A stretch of DNA of 64,000 bases from NCBI RefSeq assembly GCF_014863355.1, contig NZ_JACZEP010000015.1, positions 1-64,000 on the forward strand, read 5' to 3'. The DNA is from Aminobacter carboxidus. Its GTDB lineage: Bacteria > Pseudomonadota > Alphaproteobacteria > Rhizobiales > Rhizobiaceae. The notes under the pieces are model-generated. The model did not search any database and was not told the origin of the DNA. It saw nothing but the letters and a program-made list of their open reading frames with translations. Below are positions 26,258 through 35,675 of the stretch, one piece after another. Position numbers and translations under genes: made by a program. The first letter of the stretch is position 1. Each line of letters begins with the position of its first letter.

Positions 26258-27183
26258 TCCGCTGCTCTCCCAAAATTGCGGACCATCACCGAGGCAATGA
26301 TGATCAGGCCGGTGAAAATGTCCTGCAGGTAATTGGGGACGCCGAGAATGGTCAGGCCGTTGGCGACAACCGCGATGATCGCTGCGCCCAACAGCGTGCC
26401 CGCGGCGTTTGGCTGCCCGTCACGAAAGGCGGTCATGCCGAGATAGGCGGCGGCATAGGCCTGGAGCAGAAAGCCGTTTCCGCCAGTCGGGTGGGCGCTG
26501 CCAAGCCTGGCCGTCAGCAGCAGGCCCGCCAACGCGGCCATGAGCGTGCAAAGACCAAAAGCCCAGACCGTCGCCGGGACCACGCCGACGCCTGCGAGGC
26601 GTGCGGCCTCGCGGTTGCCGCCAATGGCAAGGATGCGCCTTCCAAGCTCGGTCCAATCGAGGATGAAGGCGACAAACAGCGTGCCTGCCACCGCCCACAG
26701 CGTCAGCACCGGAATGCCGCCGACATAGCCGCGGCCGATGTCGCGGAAGCCAACGGGTATGTTGCTGAACAGCGTGGCGCCGCCGCTCACCCAGAACGTC
26801 ATGCCCCCGACGATCGTCCCCATGGCGAGCGTCATGATGAAGCTCGGAACGCGCCAGATCGCAACGAAGAAGCCGCTGATGCAGCCCACCGCAAAGCCTG
26901 CGCCGAGCGTTATGATGACGGTGGCAAGGATGCCCCAGCCCGATCCGAACAGGGTGACGGAAACGATACCGGCCATGGACACGACCGCGCCGATCGAAAG
27001 GTCGAATTCCGACAACGACATCACGAACGCAGCGCCAAGGGCGACAATTGCCAGCAAGGACATCTGCTGGGTGATGTTGATCAGGTTCGAGCCCTGCGCA
27101 AAGCCGTGTGGGGACAGCACGGAGAACACGGCGACGATTACGCCAAGCCCCAGAAGCGTGCCGAAGCGCGAAACCAGGGTCAT
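26254..27183 (-). CDS. RbsC-like sugar ABC permease
   Basis: A 309-residue inner-membrane permease of the ribose/xylose type. Multiple hydrophobic helices include LLAIVALGAAFVMSLSEFD, then LSIGAVVSMAG, the conserved DLS-type motif of RbsC proteins, and ILAIGGNREAARLAGVGV, the cytoplasmic loop that contacts the ATPase. It is coupled to the ATPase gene upstream and the GntR gene downstream by four-base overlaps (ATGA and TTGA). Confidence 0.83.
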   Translation of the reverse strand: MTLVSRFGTLLGLGVIVAVFSVLSPHGFAQGSNLINITQQMSLLAIVALGAAFVMSLSEFDLSIGAVVSMAGIVSVTLFGSGWGILATVIITLGAGFAVGCISGFFVAIWRVPSFIMTLAMGTIVGGMTFWVSGGATLFSNIPVGFRDIGRGYVGGIPVLTLWAVAGTLFVAFILDWTELGRRILAIGGNREAARLAGVGVVPATVWAFGLCTLMAALAGLLLTARLGSAHPTGGNGFLLQAYAAAYLGMTAFRDGQPNAAGTLLGAAIIAVVANGLTILGVPNYLQDIFTGLIIIASVMVRNFGRAAD

Positions 27184-28724
27184 GTCAGCTCCTTTGTCGT
27201 TTCGAAAGCGGCATGGACGATATCCTGGCGCGACAGATCGCGATTGGCCGCATCGAGCGTGATGCGCCCATGCGCCATCACCAGGATCCGCTGTGCCAGC
27301 ATGACGAGTTCCTCGATGTCGCTGGTGACGAACAGCACTGCCGTTCCTTCACCGGCGAGCCGACGGCATAAAGCATGGATCTCGGCCTTCGATCGCACGT
27401 CGACACCACGGGTAGGCTCGTCGAGCAGAAACAGGCGGCAGGAGGGCCCGACCCAACGTCCGATCATGATCTTCTGCTGATTGCCGCCGGACAGGGTCGA
27501 GATGCGATCGCCAAGCCGGCCGTATTTGACGCTGCGGTCGCCAAGGAGCTTTCGCACGCCACGCCGCGCCAGTTGCCAGGAAACGACGGGCAAGCGACGC
27601 ATCGCACGGTAAAGCGGCAGGCGGGGCAGCAGCACATTGTCGAGGATGGAGTGCTGCATGACCAGCCCGCGACCGCGGCGGTCTTCCGGCACATAAGCGA
27701 CACCTTCGCGGATGCGCCTGGAGATGCCGGCGGGGGGCAGTTGCTTGCGGTCGAGCGTCAGCCCGCCTCGTGCAAGCGGATTTGCGCCCCAGATCGATTT
27801 CAGCAGGCTGGAACGGCCGCTGCCGACCACGCCGTAAAGACCGACGATCTCGCCGGCGTGGACACTCAGGTCGAGCCCGTCGCGCACAGGCGACGGGCTG
27901 AAGCCGGACAATTGCAGCAAAGGCGGGTGCAGCAAAGGCGGGTGCAGCAAAGGCGGGTGCAGCAAGGGCGCGCCGGCCGCCGCCGGCGCAGCGACACGCT
28001 CCAGGTCGAATGCGCCGCCGGCCATCAATGCAACGACACCAGAGCGGTCGATGTCGCAGACCTGGCCGGAGCCGACCGTGCAGCCATTGCGCAGGACGGT
28101 GTAGTCGTCAGCAATGGCAAACACCTCGTCGAGGCGGTGCGATACGAGGATCACCACGCAGCCGTGGCTCGCCAGCTGCCGGATGATGCCATGCAGGGTC
28201 GCGGCTTCCCTTTCACTCAGCGATGCGGTCGGCTCGTCGAGGACGAGCACTCGGGCCTCGTCCATCAGGGCACGCAGGATCTCGACGATCTGGCACTTGG
28301 CGACAGACAGACGCGCCACCGGAACGTCGATGTCGAGGTCGAGGCCATGCCGATCCCGCACCGCCTTGAAGCGGGACCGCATCGTCGCCCAGTCAATCAC
28401 GCCACCGCGGCGCGGATAGGGACGGCCGACAAAAGCGTTCTCATAGGCGGTGAAGCCCGGCACCAGGTTCAGCTCCTGGTGCACGAAGCGGAGGCCCGCC
28501 TGTTCGGACTCGGTCGGGTTCGCCGGGGCAAAGCCCTGGCCTGAGAGCGCCATGCCGCCGCCATCCGGCCGATGGACGCCCGAAAGGCATTTGAGCAGCG
28601 TCGACTTTCCAGCGCCATTTTCGCCGAGCAGGGCATGGACCCGTCCTGCGGCAGCGCGCAGCGAGACACCGTCGAGCGCCACCACCCCGCCGAACCGTTT
28701 TGTCACCCCCTCGACTTCCAGCAT
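27180..28724 (-). CDS. RbsA-like double ABC ATPase with an LLHPP repeat in the linker
   Basis: A 514-residue sugar-importer ATPase with two nucleotide-binding domains. Domain one has Walker A LLGENGAGKST and Walker B ARVLVLDEPTASLSE, with signature LSVAKCQIVEI (degenerate). Domain two has GVVGSGRSSLLKS (degenerate P-loop, as in RbsA), LSGGNQQKIMIGRW and CRLFLLDEPTRGVDV. ATG at 28724 follows AGGCGG. Between the domains, near residue 255-270, three LLHPP pentapeptides are repeated in tandem, encoded by a 15-bp DNA repeat; this is not part of the normal family. Confidence 0.83.
   Translation of the reverse strand: MLEVEGVTKRFGGVVALDGVSLRAAAGRVHALLGENGAGKSTLLKCLSGVHRPDGGGMALSGQGFAPANPTESEQAGLRFVHQELNLVPGFTAYENAFVGRPYPRRGGVIDWATMRSRFKAVRDRHGLDLDIDVPVARLSVAKCQIVEILRALMDEARVLVLDEPTASLSEREAATLHGIIRQLASHGCVVILVSHRLDEVFAIADDYTVLRNGCTVGSGQVCDIDRSGVVALMAGGAFDLERVAAPAAAGAPLLHPPLLHPPLLHPPLLQLSGFSPSPVRDGLDLSVHAGEIVGLYGVVGSGRSSLLKSIWGANPLARGGLTLDRKQLPPAGISRRIREGVAYVPEDRRGRGLVMQHSILDNVLLPRLPLYRAMRRLPVVSWQLARRGVRKLLGDRSVKYGRLGDRISTLSGGNQQKIMIGRWVGPSCRLFLLDEPTRGVDVRSKAEIHALCRRLAGEGTAVLFVTSDIEELVMLAQRILVMAHGRITLDAANRDLSRQDIVHAAFETTKELT
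27914..27968. repeat. 15-bp tandem repeat inside the sugar ATPase gene
   Basis: Units at 27914-27928, 27929-27943 and 27944-27958 are identical (GCAGCAAAGGCGGGT) and a partial fourth follows. Because the unit is a multiple of three, the frame is kept and the minus strand encodes LLHPP three times. The length suggests a slippage-prone minisatellite. Confidence 0.9.
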
Positions 28725-28735
28725 GATGCCGCCTG

Positions 28736-28840
28736 CTAGAGCATTTCCGCTTTTCTTCGAATCGCGGAGTCGCTCTATCCCCTTGTTTTGCGCAATTCCG
28801 GACGGAAAACCGCTACGCACTTTTCCTGGAATTGCTCTAG
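28736..28840. repeat. Rhizobiales intergenic mosaic-type repeat
   Basis: A 105-bp non-coding element with terminal inverted repeat CTAGAGCA (28736-28743) and TGCTCTAG (28833-28840), and inner stretches AGAGCATTTCCGC and GGAATTGCTCT. This is a sequence type widely repeated between genes in Rhizobiales. Its right end supplies the TAG stop of the sugar-binding-protein gene. Confidence 0.7.
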
Positions 28841-29748
28841 TTGCAGCTCACACCGAGGCTGGCTCGGTCGATCACATTGGCGCTGACGAAGATTTCGGAT
28901 TTCTCCGGCTTCTTGCCTTCGATCACGGCTGCAATCTCCTTCACTGCCGTCCTGGCAATGCCGGGGAAGTCCTGCCGCACCGTGGCCACCAGATTGCTGC
29001 ATTGCTTGATCAGGTCGATTGCCTGCGGGTTGCCGTCGATGCCCGCGATCAGGGCCTTGGAATCGGGCTTGTCGCTCTGGATGGCCAGCAAGGCACCGAT
29101 CGCCGGCTCGTCCCAGGCCGCCCACACGCCGTTGATCTCGTCGCCATACTGGCGGACAAAAGTCTCCATGGCCTGGCGAGCGTTGTCGATCGGGCCGGGA
29201 ACCTGCACATAATGTTCGGCGATCACCTTGATGCCGGGATGTTCGCCGAGTGCCTTGTCGAGCGCCAGCTCACGCTGGCGCACACCGGGATGCGCCGAGT
29301 GGAAGAACTTCACGATGTTGCCCTTGTCGCCCATAGCCTTGAACAGATAATCCGAGAGCAGGCTGCCGAGCGCGAAATTGTCGGTCGTGATGTTGATTGC
29401 GACGCCCTTTGCCAGCGCGCCGTCCAGGACGATAACCGGGATGCCTTTGTCGGCGGCAGCGGCAACCTGGTCGCCGATCTGGTTGGGATCGACGCTGACC
29501 AGGACGATGGCCTTTACCCCGGCATTGGCGACATCCTCGACACGGCTTGCCAATTGCTGGAAGTCGCCGCGGGTGTCGACGACATTGACCGTCCAACCCT
29601 TTGCGGCCGACTCTGTCTTGAAGGTCTCGATCATTTCGTTGGTGGCGACCGAACTGAGATATGGCGTCAGCACCGCTATGTCTTCCGCATGCGCGGATGC
29701 TGCGAACTGAAAGATGCCGGCGGCCAGTAGTGTCGTAAGCGTTCTCAT
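28837..29748 (-). CDS. RbsB-like sugar ABC substrate-binding protein
   Basis: A 303-residue periplasmic binding protein of the ribose/galactose type. The signal peptide ends near ASAHAED. Typical blocks are VVDTRGDFQQLASRVEDVA, AIVLVSVDPNQIGDQV and IPVIVLDGAL, then GVWAAWDEPAIGALLAI and IAGIDGNPQAIDLI. The start at 29748 follows AAGGAGG; the long upstream extension is not supported. The protein ends at a stop codon lying within a mosaic repeat, so a few C-terminal residues may have been altered by the insertion. Order is kinase, binding protein, ATPase, permease, regulator. Confidence 0.82.
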   Translation of the reverse strand: MRTLTTLLAAGIFQFAASAHAEDIAVLTPYLSSVATNEMIETFKTESAAKGWTVNVVDTRGDFQQLASRVEDVANAGVKAIVLVSVDPNQIGDQVAAAADKGIPVIVLDGALAKGVAINITTDNFALGSLLSDYLFKAMGDKGNIVKFFHSAHPGVRQRELALDKALGEHPGIKVIAEHYVQVPGPIDNARQAMETFVRQYGDEINGVWAAWDEPAIGALLAIQSDKPDSKALIAGIDGNPQAIDLIKQCSNLVATVRQDFPGIARTAVKEIAAVIEGKKPEKSEIFVSANVIDRASLGVSCN

Positions 29749-29792
29749 GACTTCCTCCTTGTCGATTGAGCGCTCTAAAAGATGTGTCGGGT

Positions 29793-31238
29793 TCAGGCCA
29801 AAGAGTGCGACAGTTGCCGCGCGAATAAAGACGCGGCGAGATAGGCGGCGTATCGTTGCTCGTGGCAGGCTGCGCGTTCGGACCTCGGTTTTATGACCGT
29901 TGCCGGCGCGGCGGGGCAAAGCGTGATGCCGGCGGAAGCGGCGACCATCCTCAGGACACCCATTGCCGTCATGGTTTCGCTGTCACCGGGTATGGCGATG
30001 TCGCGACCAAGGGCATCAGCGAGAATTTGCCGCTGCTGGGCGTGACGGGCCGCGCCGCCGATCACCGTCAAGGTCGTGCGCGGCAAACCGGCAGCCTCCA
30101 GATTGTGCCGCACGGCAAACGCAACACCCTCCATCACTGCAAGAGCAAGCTCACCTGCATTGCTCGTGTGGCTAAGCCCGAGCAAGGCTCCGCGCACCTG
30201 GCTGTCTTCAAACGGGGCGCGCTCGCCGCCGAGATAGGGCAAAAACAGGGCAGCGCCCGGGCTGGCGAGCGCAGTATCGTCGAGCAGTTGTTCGATCGGC
30301 CGGCCTGTCGTCCTTGCCAGCCAGTCGAGGGCGGATCCCGCGGTCAGGAACGGCGAGATGATGATCACCCGGTCCGGCCGCATCGCGTCCGCCAGCGAAT
30401 AGGTGTCGCGCGGCGGTGCCGCTTGCGCATGGTCGAGTGTGGTTGCGACCCATCCGGTCGTGCCGAGGTAGCAATATGCCATGCCTGGGGTATCGGCTGA
30501 GGCGCCCCATGTCGCTGCACCGGCATCGCCCGATCCGTTGAACACCGGGATGCCGACCGGCAGCCCTGTCTGCCCGGCCGCTGCCGGCGTCACATGGCCG
30601 ACGACGGTGTCTGCCGGCTGAATCCGCGGCAGCGCGATTTCGTCGACACCCGCCACGGCAAGCAGATCGGCATCCCAGGAGCGCTGCGCGAAGTTCATCA
30701 GCCCGGTGGTCGATGCCGTCGTCGCATCGATGACGGCATTGCCTGTCAGCCGGAACGTCAGTGCATCCTTGGCGCCGAAGGTCCACAACACGGGCTGGTT
30801 GGCCGCATGCGGCGCAAAGCGCTGGCGCGCCATCAGCTTGAGGATCGTATGAGCCGGGTCGAGCCGGTTTCCGGTTCGTTGCGCATAGTCCGCAGGCAGC
30901 CGCGCGCTGAGCCGATCGATCTCGCTTCCTTCGAAGCGGCGGTCGGAATAAAGCACTGCCGGGCCAGTTGGACTGCCGTCGCTGCGCAAGGCGATGAGAT
31001 TCTGCATCGAGCCGGAAAATGCGATGGCAGAAATCGAATGGCTGTCGGCAAGCTGCCCTACCGCGGCACGCAGCGCAGACCACCAATCGTCGGGGTCCTG
31101 CTCATGCAATCCCTCGGCGGTGGAGCGCGTCGCGATCGGCCGGGCTGCCGATGCGATCATCTGCCCGCGCGCGCTAAACAGCACGGCTTTCAACGCCGAC
31201 GAACCCACGTCCACCACCAAAAGCGTATTGTCGCCCAA
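29793..31238 (-). CDS. FGGY-family carbohydrate kinase
   Basis: A 481-residue kinase of the xylulokinase/gluconokinase superfamily. The phosphate-1 motif VVDVGSSALKAVLF opens the protein; VLYSDRR, VLWTFGAKDALTFRLTG, NGSGDAGAATWG, LPYLGGERAP and VIGGAARHAQ follow in the FGGY order. The start is TTG at 31238, with GGAGGTG placed before it. The substrate is probably the sugar or polyol brought in by the importer encoded downstream; identity unknown. First gene of the five-gene operon. Confidence 0.8.
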   Translation of the reverse strand: MGDNTLLVVDVGSSALKAVLFSARGQMIASAARPIATRSTAEGLHEQDPDDWWSALRAAVGQLADSHSISAIAFSGSMQNLIALRSDGSPTGPAVLYSDRRFEGSEIDRLSARLPADYAQRTGNRLDPAHTILKLMARQRFAPHAANQPVLWTFGAKDALTFRLTGNAVIDATTASTTGLMNFAQRSWDADLLAVAGVDEIALPRIQPADTVVGHVTPAAAGQTGLPVGIPVFNGSGDAGAATWGASADTPGMAYCYLGTTGWVATTLDHAQAAPPRDTYSLADAMRPDRVIIISPFLTAGSALDWLARTTGRPIEQLLDDTALASPGAALFLPYLGGERAPFEDSQVRGALLGLSHTSNAGELALAVMEGVAFAVRHNLEAAGLPRTTLTVIGGAARHAQQRQILADALGRDIAIPGDSETMTAMGVLRMVAASAGITLCPAAPATVIKPRSERAACHEQRYAAYLAASLFARQLSHSLA

Positions 31239-31357
31239 TCTGCACCTCCATCCCTTGCGTCAGGTGCAGGCTTAGACAGGCGGCTTGTCAACGAGGTCCT
31301 GAGGTCAGGAGCCGTTTTGCTTCCCAGAACGGACAGCTGCTTCCGCAAATGTACGGA

Positions 31358-32365
31358 TCAACGGCTGTCGTGTTCGCACAACCGTGATGGATTGACGCCG
31401 CAATAGGCGCGGAAGGATGCGGCAAACCGTCCGGCATTTGCATAACCGACCCGCTCTGCCACCTGCATGATGGAAATGCCGCCCTGATCCAGCAACTTGC
31501 GGGCATGTTCCATGCGACGCATCGTCAGATAGTCATGCGGAGAGTAGCCCGTGAAGCGTCGCATGCCGGTGGTCAGCGTTCGCGTCGAGACGTCCAGTTC
31601 CGCCGCCAGCTCCGCAACTGTCAACGGCAGGTACGAAGGCGCGTCCAGCAACCTGCGAAAGTCCCTGACATAGGCCGGTACCGGCCCGGCTGCCACGGAT
31701 TCGACGGTGGCGACCGCTTTTACTGGAACATGTTCGAACAAGGTCGCGAGTACCGCATTCACCAGCGGCATCGGCGAGAGTGCGGCAGCACAACCAGCCT
31801 CGATCTTTTCTTCGACCATCATTCCGATCAGCCTTGCGATACGCCGGCCGGCCGAAGCCTCAAGGTCGAGCTCGGCCTGGAAGATCGGCGTGCGCCGCCT
31901 GGCCTCATTTGTGTGACGCTGCCAGGCCTGCTCGACGAAGTTCCGCTCCAGCCGCAGCATGACTTGCGTGGTGTCGGCGCGCCAGGTCGACCTGATATGA
32001 CTGCCCGGCGACAACACGAGACCGCTGCCCAGACGTGAGGATACGCGTCGGTCGCCATACTGGATGTCGACGCCACCGCTGAGCGGAAACTCCAGCATGT
32101 AGAAGGTGTCGAACGTACCGGCATCGACGACGAGTTCGGGACCATAACGGAGAAGGTTGAGGGAAGCGCCCTCGCAGACGATTGCGTGATGACGGAAATC
32201 AAGGCCTGCCTTGGTGTCGGCAAGCAAGAGCCGATGCGGACGGTAGCGCGTGGACAGGGCAGCCACAGCTTCGGGCGCGCTGCCGAACCAAAGGCCCGGC
32301 ACGCTGGCGAGCCGATTTGAAGCGTAAGTCAGGTCGGGCACCATCCTGGAAAAGAGGATAGGCAT
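31358..32365 (-). CDS. AraC-family transcriptional regulator
   Basis: A regulator of about 335 residues. The N-terminal half is the AraC-binding-like (cupin) domain, with TFDTFYMLEFPLSGGVDI and LSPGSHIRSTWRAD, as in AraC proteins of the FeaR/EthA-type group. The C-terminal half has the double HTH, with AELDVSTRTLTTGMRRFTG and MQVAERVGYANAGRFAASF. The start is uncertain: ATG at 32365, ATG at 32344 and GTG at 32413 are all possible and none has a good Shine-Dalgarno. It is divergent from trpB and on the same strand as the FGGY operon. Confidence 0.75.
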   Translation of the reverse strand: MPILFSRMVPDLTYASNRLASVPGLWFGSAPEAVAALSTRYRPHRLLLADTKAGLDFRHHAIVCEGASLNLLRYGPELVVDAGTFDTFYMLEFPLSGGVDIQYGDRRVSSRLGSGLVLSPGSHIRSTWRADTTQVMLRLERNFVEQAWQRHTNEARRRTPIFQAELDLEASAGRRIARLIGMMVEEKIEAGCAAALSPMPLVNAVLATLFEHVPVKAVATVESVAAGPVPAYVRDFRRLLDAPSYLPLTVAELAAELDVSTRTLTTGMRRFTGYSPHDYLTMRRMEHARKLLDQGGISIMQVAERVGYANAGRFAASFRAYCGVNPSRLCEHDSR

Positions 32366-32541
32366 GGCGACACTGGTTGTCCATCTGCACCGAGGGGACA
32401 GGTAGGGCAGCACATTATCCGCTCATTTCACCATAACGAGCTGTAATCATTGGCCTCTCAGCGCCCCGCAAGGACACCGATACGGTTTGACCTGTTCCCT
32501 TGTCGCAAGGTGACAATGCGCCACCAAACCAGGGAATAGCC

Positions 32542-33792
32542 ATGAACCAGCCGACTGAGCCCAATTCCTTCCGCACCGGGCCCGACGAACAGGGCATGTT
32601 CGGCATTTTCGGCGGCCGCTTCGTCGCCGAGACGCTGATGCCGCTGATCCTCGACCTGCAGCGCCACTGGGACGAGGCCAAGAACGATCCGTCTTTCAAG
32701 GCCGAGTTGAGTGACCTGTCGACCCATTATGCCGGCCGGCCCTCCAAGCTCTATTACGCCGAAGGCCTGACCCGCCATCTTCGTGACGTTTCCGCAGCGA
32801 AGGGCCTTGGCGGCGGCGCCAAGATCTATTTCAAGCGCGAGGACCTCAACCACACCGGCTCGCACAAGATCAACAACTGCCTCGGCCAGATCCTGCTTGC
32901 CAAGCGCATGGGCAAGACCCGCATCATCGCTGAAACAGGTGCCGGCCAGCATGGCGTGGCGTCGGCCACCGTTGCCGCCCGCTTCGGCTTCCCCTGCTTC
33001 GTCTATATGGGCGCCACTGACGTCGAGCGGCAAAAGCCCAACGTCTTCCGCATGAAGCTGCTCGGTGCCGAAGTGCGCCCGGTCAGTGCCGGCCACGGCA
33101 CGTTGAAGGACGCGATGAACGAGGCGCTGCGCGACTGGGTCACCAACGTCCACGACACCTACTATCTGATCGGCACCGCCGCCGGCCCGCACCCTTACCC
33201 GGAGCTCGTGCGTGACTTCCAGTCGGTGATCGGCACCGAGGCGCGCGCTCAGATCCTCGAACAGGAAGGGCGTTTGCCCGACATGATCGTCGCTGCCGTC
33301 GGTGGCGGCTCGAATGCGATTGGCCTGTTCCATCCCTTCCTCGACGACCGCAGCGTCAAGATCGTCGGCATCGAAGCCGGCGGCCGTGGTCTCGACGGCA
33401 TCGAGCATTGCGCTTCGATGAGCGCCGGCAAGCCCGGCGTGCTGCACGGCAACCGCACCTACCTGCTGCAGAACGACGATGGCCAGATCCTCGACGGTCA
33501 CTCGATCTCGGCCGGTCTCGACTATCCCGGCGTCGGCCCCGAGCATTCGTGGCTGCGCGACAGCGGCCGGGTCGACTATGTGCCGATCCTCGACGACGAG
33601 GCGCTCGAGGCGTTCCAGCTGACCACCAAGGTCGAAGGCATCATCCCGGCACTCGAATCCGCCCATGCGATTGCGCATGCGGTCAAGGTCGCGCCTGAGA
33701 TGGGCAAGGACAAGGTGATGATCGTCAACCTGTCGGGCCGCGGCGACAAGGACGTGCATACGGTGGCCAAGATGCTGGGCATGGAGATCTGA
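32542..33792 (+). CDS. trpB: Tryptophan synthase beta subunit
   Basis: A 416-residue PLP enzyme that makes tryptophan from indole and serine. [15 protein letters not shown] opens the domain, the PLP lysine is Lys109 in [10 protein letters not shown], and [21 protein letters not shown] and [11 protein letters not shown] are standard. ATG at 32542 follows AGGGAA. trpA follows two bases after its stop. In most Rhizobiales trpF precedes trpB and accD follows trpA; neither is present here, so the pair has been moved or duplicated. Confidence 0.9.
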   Translation: MNQPTEPNSFRTGPDEQGMFGIFGGRFVAETLMPLILDLQRHWDEAKNDPSFKAELSDLSTHYAGRPSKLYYAEGLTRHLRDVSAAKGLGGGAKIYFKREDLNHTGSHKINNCLGQILLAKRMGKTRIIAETGAGQHGVASATVAARFGFPCFVYMGATDVERQKPNVFRMKLLGAEVRPVSAGHGTLKDAMNEALRDWVTNVHDTYYLIGTAAGPHPYPELVRDFQSVIGTEARAQILEQEGRLPDMIVAAVGGGSNAIGLFHPFLDDRSVKIVGIEAGGRGLDGIEHCASMSAGKPGVLHGNRTYLLQNDDGQILDGHSISAGLDYPGVGPEHSWLRDSGRVDYVPILDDEALEAFQLTTKVEGIIPALESAHAIAHAVKVAPEMGKDKVMIVNLSGRGDKDVHTVAKMLGMEI

Positions 33793-33794
33793 TC

Positions 33795-34625
33795 ATGACG
33801 ACCACCCGCATCGACCGCCGCATGGCGAAGCTGAAGGCCGAGGGACGCCCCGCACTGGTGACCTACTTCATGGGCGGCGACCCCGACTACGAGACCTCGC
33901 TGTCGATCATGAAGGCGTTGCCCAAGGCCGGCAGCGACATCATCGAGCTCGGCATGCCGTTTTCCGACCCGATGGCCGACGGCCCGGCGATCCAGGCTGC
34001 CGGCCTGCGCGCGCTGAAGGCCGGCCAGACACTGGCCAGGACACTTGAGATGGCGCGCGAATTCCGCGCCGGCGACAACGACACGCCGATCGTCATGATG
34101 GGCTACTACAACCCGATCTACATCTACGGCGTCGACCGCTTCCTCACCGACGCGGTCGCTTCCGGCATCGATGGCCTTATCATCGTCGACCTGCCGCCGG
34201 AGATGGACGCCGAGCTGTGCATCCCCGCACTCAAGGCCGGCATCAACTTCATCCGCCTGATATCGTCGAATGCCAGCGATATCAGGCTCAAGCAACAGCT
34301 GGGTCAGGCGAGCGGCTTCGTCTATTGCGTCTCGACCCATGGGACTACCGGCCTCGCTACACCCGATCCGCAAAAGGTACGTCAACTCGTCAGGCGCATC
34401 CGAGCCTTTACCGCATTGCCCGTCTGTGTCGGGTTCGGCATCAAGTCCGCCGATGACGTGCAAACATTTGGAGCCATCGCTGACGGTGTCGTCGTCGGCA
34501 GTGAAATCGTGCACGCCATCGCCAGAGGAGTTGCGATGGGTTCAGCCGCCGCCAGCGTAGGCGCATTCGTCAGCGATCTCGGCAACGCCGTGCGCTCGGT
34601 ACCTCGAGCTCCCCGGATCGAATGA
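33795..34625 (+). CDS. trpA: Tryptophan synthase alpha subunit, C-terminal half atypical
   Basis: A 276-residue TIM-barrel subunit that cleaves indole-3-glycerol phosphate and channels indole to TrpB. Catalytic residues are Glu51 ([12 protein letters not shown]) and Asp62 (ADGP). Residues 1-153 look like an ordinary rhizobial TrpA ([29 protein letters not shown]). From about residue 154 the sequence changes: the usual loop VSMTGITG-type is [12 protein letters not shown], and codon use is less GC-rich. The phosphate-binding GFGIK and [10 protein letters not shown] remain, so it may work. The C-terminal half may have come from another source or diverged after duplication. Confidence 0.85.
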   Translation: MTTTRIDRRMAKLKAEGRPALVTYFMGGDPDYETSLSIMKALPKAGSDIIELGMPFSDPMADGPAIQAAGLRALKAGQTLARTLEMAREFRAGDNDTPIVMMGYYNPIYIYGVDRFLTDAVASGIDGLIIVDLPPEMDAELCIPALKAGINFIRLISSNASDIRLKQQLGQASGFVYCVSTHGTTGLATPDPQKVRQLVRRIRAFTALPVCVGFGIKSADDVQTFGAIADGVVVGSEIVHAIARGVAMGSAAASVGAFVSDLGNAVRSVPRAPRIE

Positions 34626-35354
34626 TGGGGAATGATACGGGCTTACCGTTTGGGCCCGGTGGCTGCCCTTTGAAACCTTCTGGACAATCCAGCGGTAGAC
34701 GTCTGCAGAGGCATTCCAGGTCGCCAAACAAATCGGCGGCTCTGGAGTAGCTTGGTGCCGCTGCAGCGAGCACGGCTGGCAGGCGCCTAGTGCAAATTGA
34801 CGGCCGACTTGCGGCGCGTTGCTGGTCGGCAGCATCGGGGCCGGGAACGGACAGGCAGCCTGGCAACTCAGGTTTTCAGCAGCGGACCTACAGGCCCCGA
34901 TATGAAATGGCCCGCTGGAGACTTTCGCCGTCACGTTGGCGAGGACGAGGAGCCTGTGTCATTGCAAGGGCGCTATGACCAACGATGCGACGACCAGCCC
35001 GGTGGCCACAAGCAGCAAGAACCATAATAATTCCTGTCTGTTCATCGGCTGCCAAGCTCATCTTCGCGGAGATTTGACGTCAGGGTCGTGCAATCGAGGT
35101 AGCGCTGCCTGTTGACGGGTTTCGACGGTGAGCCGGTCTCGGCTACGCCTAGATTTCATGACCGTCGCCATAGAGGGTCTTGCCGGCGGACCGTATCAAT
35201 GCGGACAGATAATCGCCAGACGCGCGGTACCGGCGATTCTTGATGTCTGCAACGCCATGATTTTCGGATCTGCATCGGTCGTGGCAACGTCGCCTCATGC
35301 GCGATGTGAACATTCGGTCGTGCCGGTGGATCTCATGACCGCTCAGCGATCAGA
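34626..35354. other. 729-base region without a convincing conventional gene
   Basis: Open frames here lack domain signatures, good starts or consistent codon use. A possible 28-codon membrane peptide on the minus strand (34959-35045) is listed separately. The stretch follows trpA, where accD would usually be found, and may be a rearrangement scar. No clear terminator or repeat was seen. Confidence 0.5.
34959..35045 (-). CDS. Possible 28-residue single-helix membrane peptide
   Basis: An ATG-to-TGA frame encodes MNRQELLWF, then a continuous hydrophobic run LLLVATGLVVASLVIAP and the end LQ. A charged short N-terminus followed by one transmembrane helix is typical of real small membrane proteins. 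The Shine-Dalgarno is weak. Such a frame can also arise by chance. Confidence 0.3.
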   Translation of the reverse strand: MNRQELLWFLLLVATGLVVASLVIAPLQ

Positions 35355-35672
35355 TCAGCCGCCTAAGGCCCGCATGATGTTAGGCACTGCAGGCAGCGTC
35401 AGAAGCGCTGCGCACCCAAGCCAGATCGACGCAACGACGACACTTTGGGGGCGCGCCGAAAGCCGTTCGTAAAGCGCAGCCGGAACGCCTGCCACCATAA
35501 GGGTCAGCGTCGACAGGATGAGTGCGCTCGCCATATAGACGAACTGGCTGGTCGGTGGCGCCCAGGATGGGTACCAGACCGGGTAAAGCACGAAAAGCAC
35601 AAGCACCCAGGGGGAGAATATACCGTTGACGATGGCGATCGCCATCACCGGAACCAGACCCGTTCGTTCCAT
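35355..35672 (-). CDS. Small multi-helix membrane protein of unknown function
   Basis: A 105-residue hydrophobic protein with about three predicted helices (IAIVNGIFSPWVLVLFVL, FVYMASALILSTLTLMVAGV and VVASIWLGCAALLTLP). No family recognised. It follows the next small membrane protein by three bases on the same strand, so the two are co-transcribed and may form a complex. It lies downstream of the symporter terminator, so it is probably expressed separately from it. Confidence 0.6.
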   Translation of the reverse strand: MERTGLVPVMAIAIVNGIFSPWVLVLFVLYPVWYPSWAPPTSQFVYMASALILSTLTLMVAGVPAALYERLSARPQSVVVASIWLGCAALLTLPAVPNIMRALGG

Positions 35673-35675
35673 GTC

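Noticed and set aside
35128-35472. Plus-strand frame of 114 codons after trpA
   Set aside because: Overlaps the end of the membrane-protein gene at 35355-35672 antisense and has no domain.
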